Assembly (NCBI GenBank): GCA_021325335.1
Contig: JAJPHJ010000010.1
Location: forward strand, 1-59,915
Direction: 5' to 3'
Source of the DNA: Pseudomonadota bacterium
Lineage (GTDB): Bacteria; Vulcanimicrobiota; Vulcanimicrobiia; Eremiobacterales; Eremiobacteraceae
Length of the DNA stretch: 59,915 nucleotides
In this document: positions 59,493 through 59,915 of the stretch, one piece after another
How the letters are laid out: each line of letters begins with the position of its first letter
Numbering within the stretch: the stretch's first letter is position 1
The notes under the pieces: model-generated
What the model saw: the letters and a program-made list of their open reading frames with translations, nothing else
Databases searched by the model: none
What the model was told of the DNA's origin: nothing
Translations under genes and position numbers: made by a program

Positions 59493-59915
59493 TTAGGACT
59501 TCGCTCCGATCCACGTATCGGCGACCAGGTTCGTGCCGAAAAAGTAACCGAGCTCGCGATAGTCGCCTGTGACGAGTTGGACGATGTCGGCTCGCTTTCC
59601 GGCTGTCAAGCTGCCGATCTCGCCCGCGAGTCCGAGCGAGTAGGCCGCGTTGAGGGTGATGGCCGCGAGCGCCTCTGGTGCGGTCAATCCCATCCAGCGC
59701 CGCGCAAGCGACACGACGGTTTGCAAGGAGAAGCACGGACAGGTCCCCGGATTGAAATCAGTCGCGAGCGCGACGGGCACTCCTTCGTCCATCAGGCGTC
59801 GCGCGGGCGCGAAGCGCTCGAGGTCGAGGTATTCGACCGTGCCCGGGCACAAGACCGCGATGCAACCCGCCGCGGCGAGCTCCTCGATCTGCCGCGCTCC
59901 GACGAAATTGAGATG
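59493..59915 (-). CDS. hutI: Imidazolonepropionase, C-terminal part (cut by window edge)
   Basis: The frame is open to the right edge, so the N-terminal ~270 residues lie outside. The visible ~140 residues match HutI: HLNFVGARQIEELAAAG, VLCPGTVEYL, the metal/substrate region VALATDFNPGTCPCFSLQ and the C-terminal amidohydrolase return strand SLTAGKRADIVQL. HutI hydrolyses 4-imidazolone-5-propionate to N-formimino-glutamate in histidine breakdown. Other hut genes would be expected beyond the edge. Confidence 0.88.
   Translation of the reverse strand, partial: HLNFVGARQIEELAAAGCIAVLCPGTVEYLDLERFAPARRLMDEGVPVALATDFNPGTCPCFSLQTVVSLARRWMGLTAPEALAAITLNAAYSLGLAGEIGSLTAGKRADIVQLVTGDYRELGYFFGTNLVADTWIGAKS

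Noticed and set aside
1-59915. tRNA, rRNA, CRISPR array, insertion sequence or prophage
   Set aside because: No intergenic stretch shows a tRNA-like T-arm, regularly spaced direct repeats, or a transposase/integrase frame.

Overview
This window looks like a chromosome segment of a GC-rich (roughly 60-65 % by eye), diderm, heterotrophic bacterium. Diderm character is inferred from two TonB-dependent receptors, a membrane-fusion protein with its ABC exporter, and a CadC-type regulator. The mix of futalosine menaquinone synthesis (mqnD), a FolK-FolE2 fusion, a PPi-type phosphofructokinase and a propionyl-CoA carboxylase/methylmalonyl-CoA pathway would fit a deep-branching soil or rock phylum such as Candidatus Eremiobacterota. 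That placement is an inference and cannot be proven here. No rRNA, tRNA, transposase, integrase or CRISPR array was found. Genes are dense, many are translationally coupled (ATGA, GTGA and TGATG junctions), and GTG or TTG starts are common.

Layout. 1-10 kb: 3' part of a TonB receptor; an HTH/repeat regulator coupled to a secreted esterase; a secreted phosphoesterase; a GNAT/pirin pair; a small HTH protein divergent from a CadC-like winged-helix/TPR regulator whose promoter carries three direct repeats at 11-bp spacing. 10-15 kb: a phosphorelay set (hybrid CHASE3/PAS kinase, REC-HD-GYP protein, divergent HPt protein). 15-26 kb: secreted CHRD-like protein, double retropepsin-like protein, HxlR regulator with thioesterase, TonB receptor/ABC exporter/MIP18-type operon, mqnD, thiolase, aldo/keto reductase. 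26-35 kb: M16 protease, then a nearly complete peptidoglycan-recycling series (NagZ, AmiE-like amidase, AnmK, GlcNAc/MurNAc kinase, MurQ). 35-39 kb: TetR-HlyD-ABC-ABC2 exporter operon resembling CecR-YbhGFSR, with a palindromic operator candidate. 40-47 kb: methylmalonyl-CoA epimerase and mutase large subunit, and carboxyltransferase / small epsilon-like protein / biotin carboxylase. 47-53 kb: S41 protease variant, FolK-FolE2 fusion with a highly structured leader, ClpC. 53-59.5 kb: a partner-switching operon (PP2C phosphatase fused to an RsbW-type kinase, STAS protein, three tandem paralogous membrane proteins, PPi-type phosphofructokinase), with a second RsbW-type kinase convergent at its end. 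The right edge carries the C-terminal part of imidazolonepropionase.

How the parts work together. The methylmalonyl-CoA genes form a propionyl-CoA to succinyl-CoA route, but the B12-binding mutase subunit is not in the window. The NagZ-to-MurQ genes would turn cell-wall fragments into GlcNAc-6-phosphate. The most unusual items are: a dispersed family of small palindromes with a constant TGTAG flank, several of which supply stop codons of neighbouring genes; the coupled partner-switching / paralog-triplet / phosphofructokinase operon; the multi-helix leader ahead of folK-folE2; and a small carboxylase-associated gene carrying one of the palindromes in frame.
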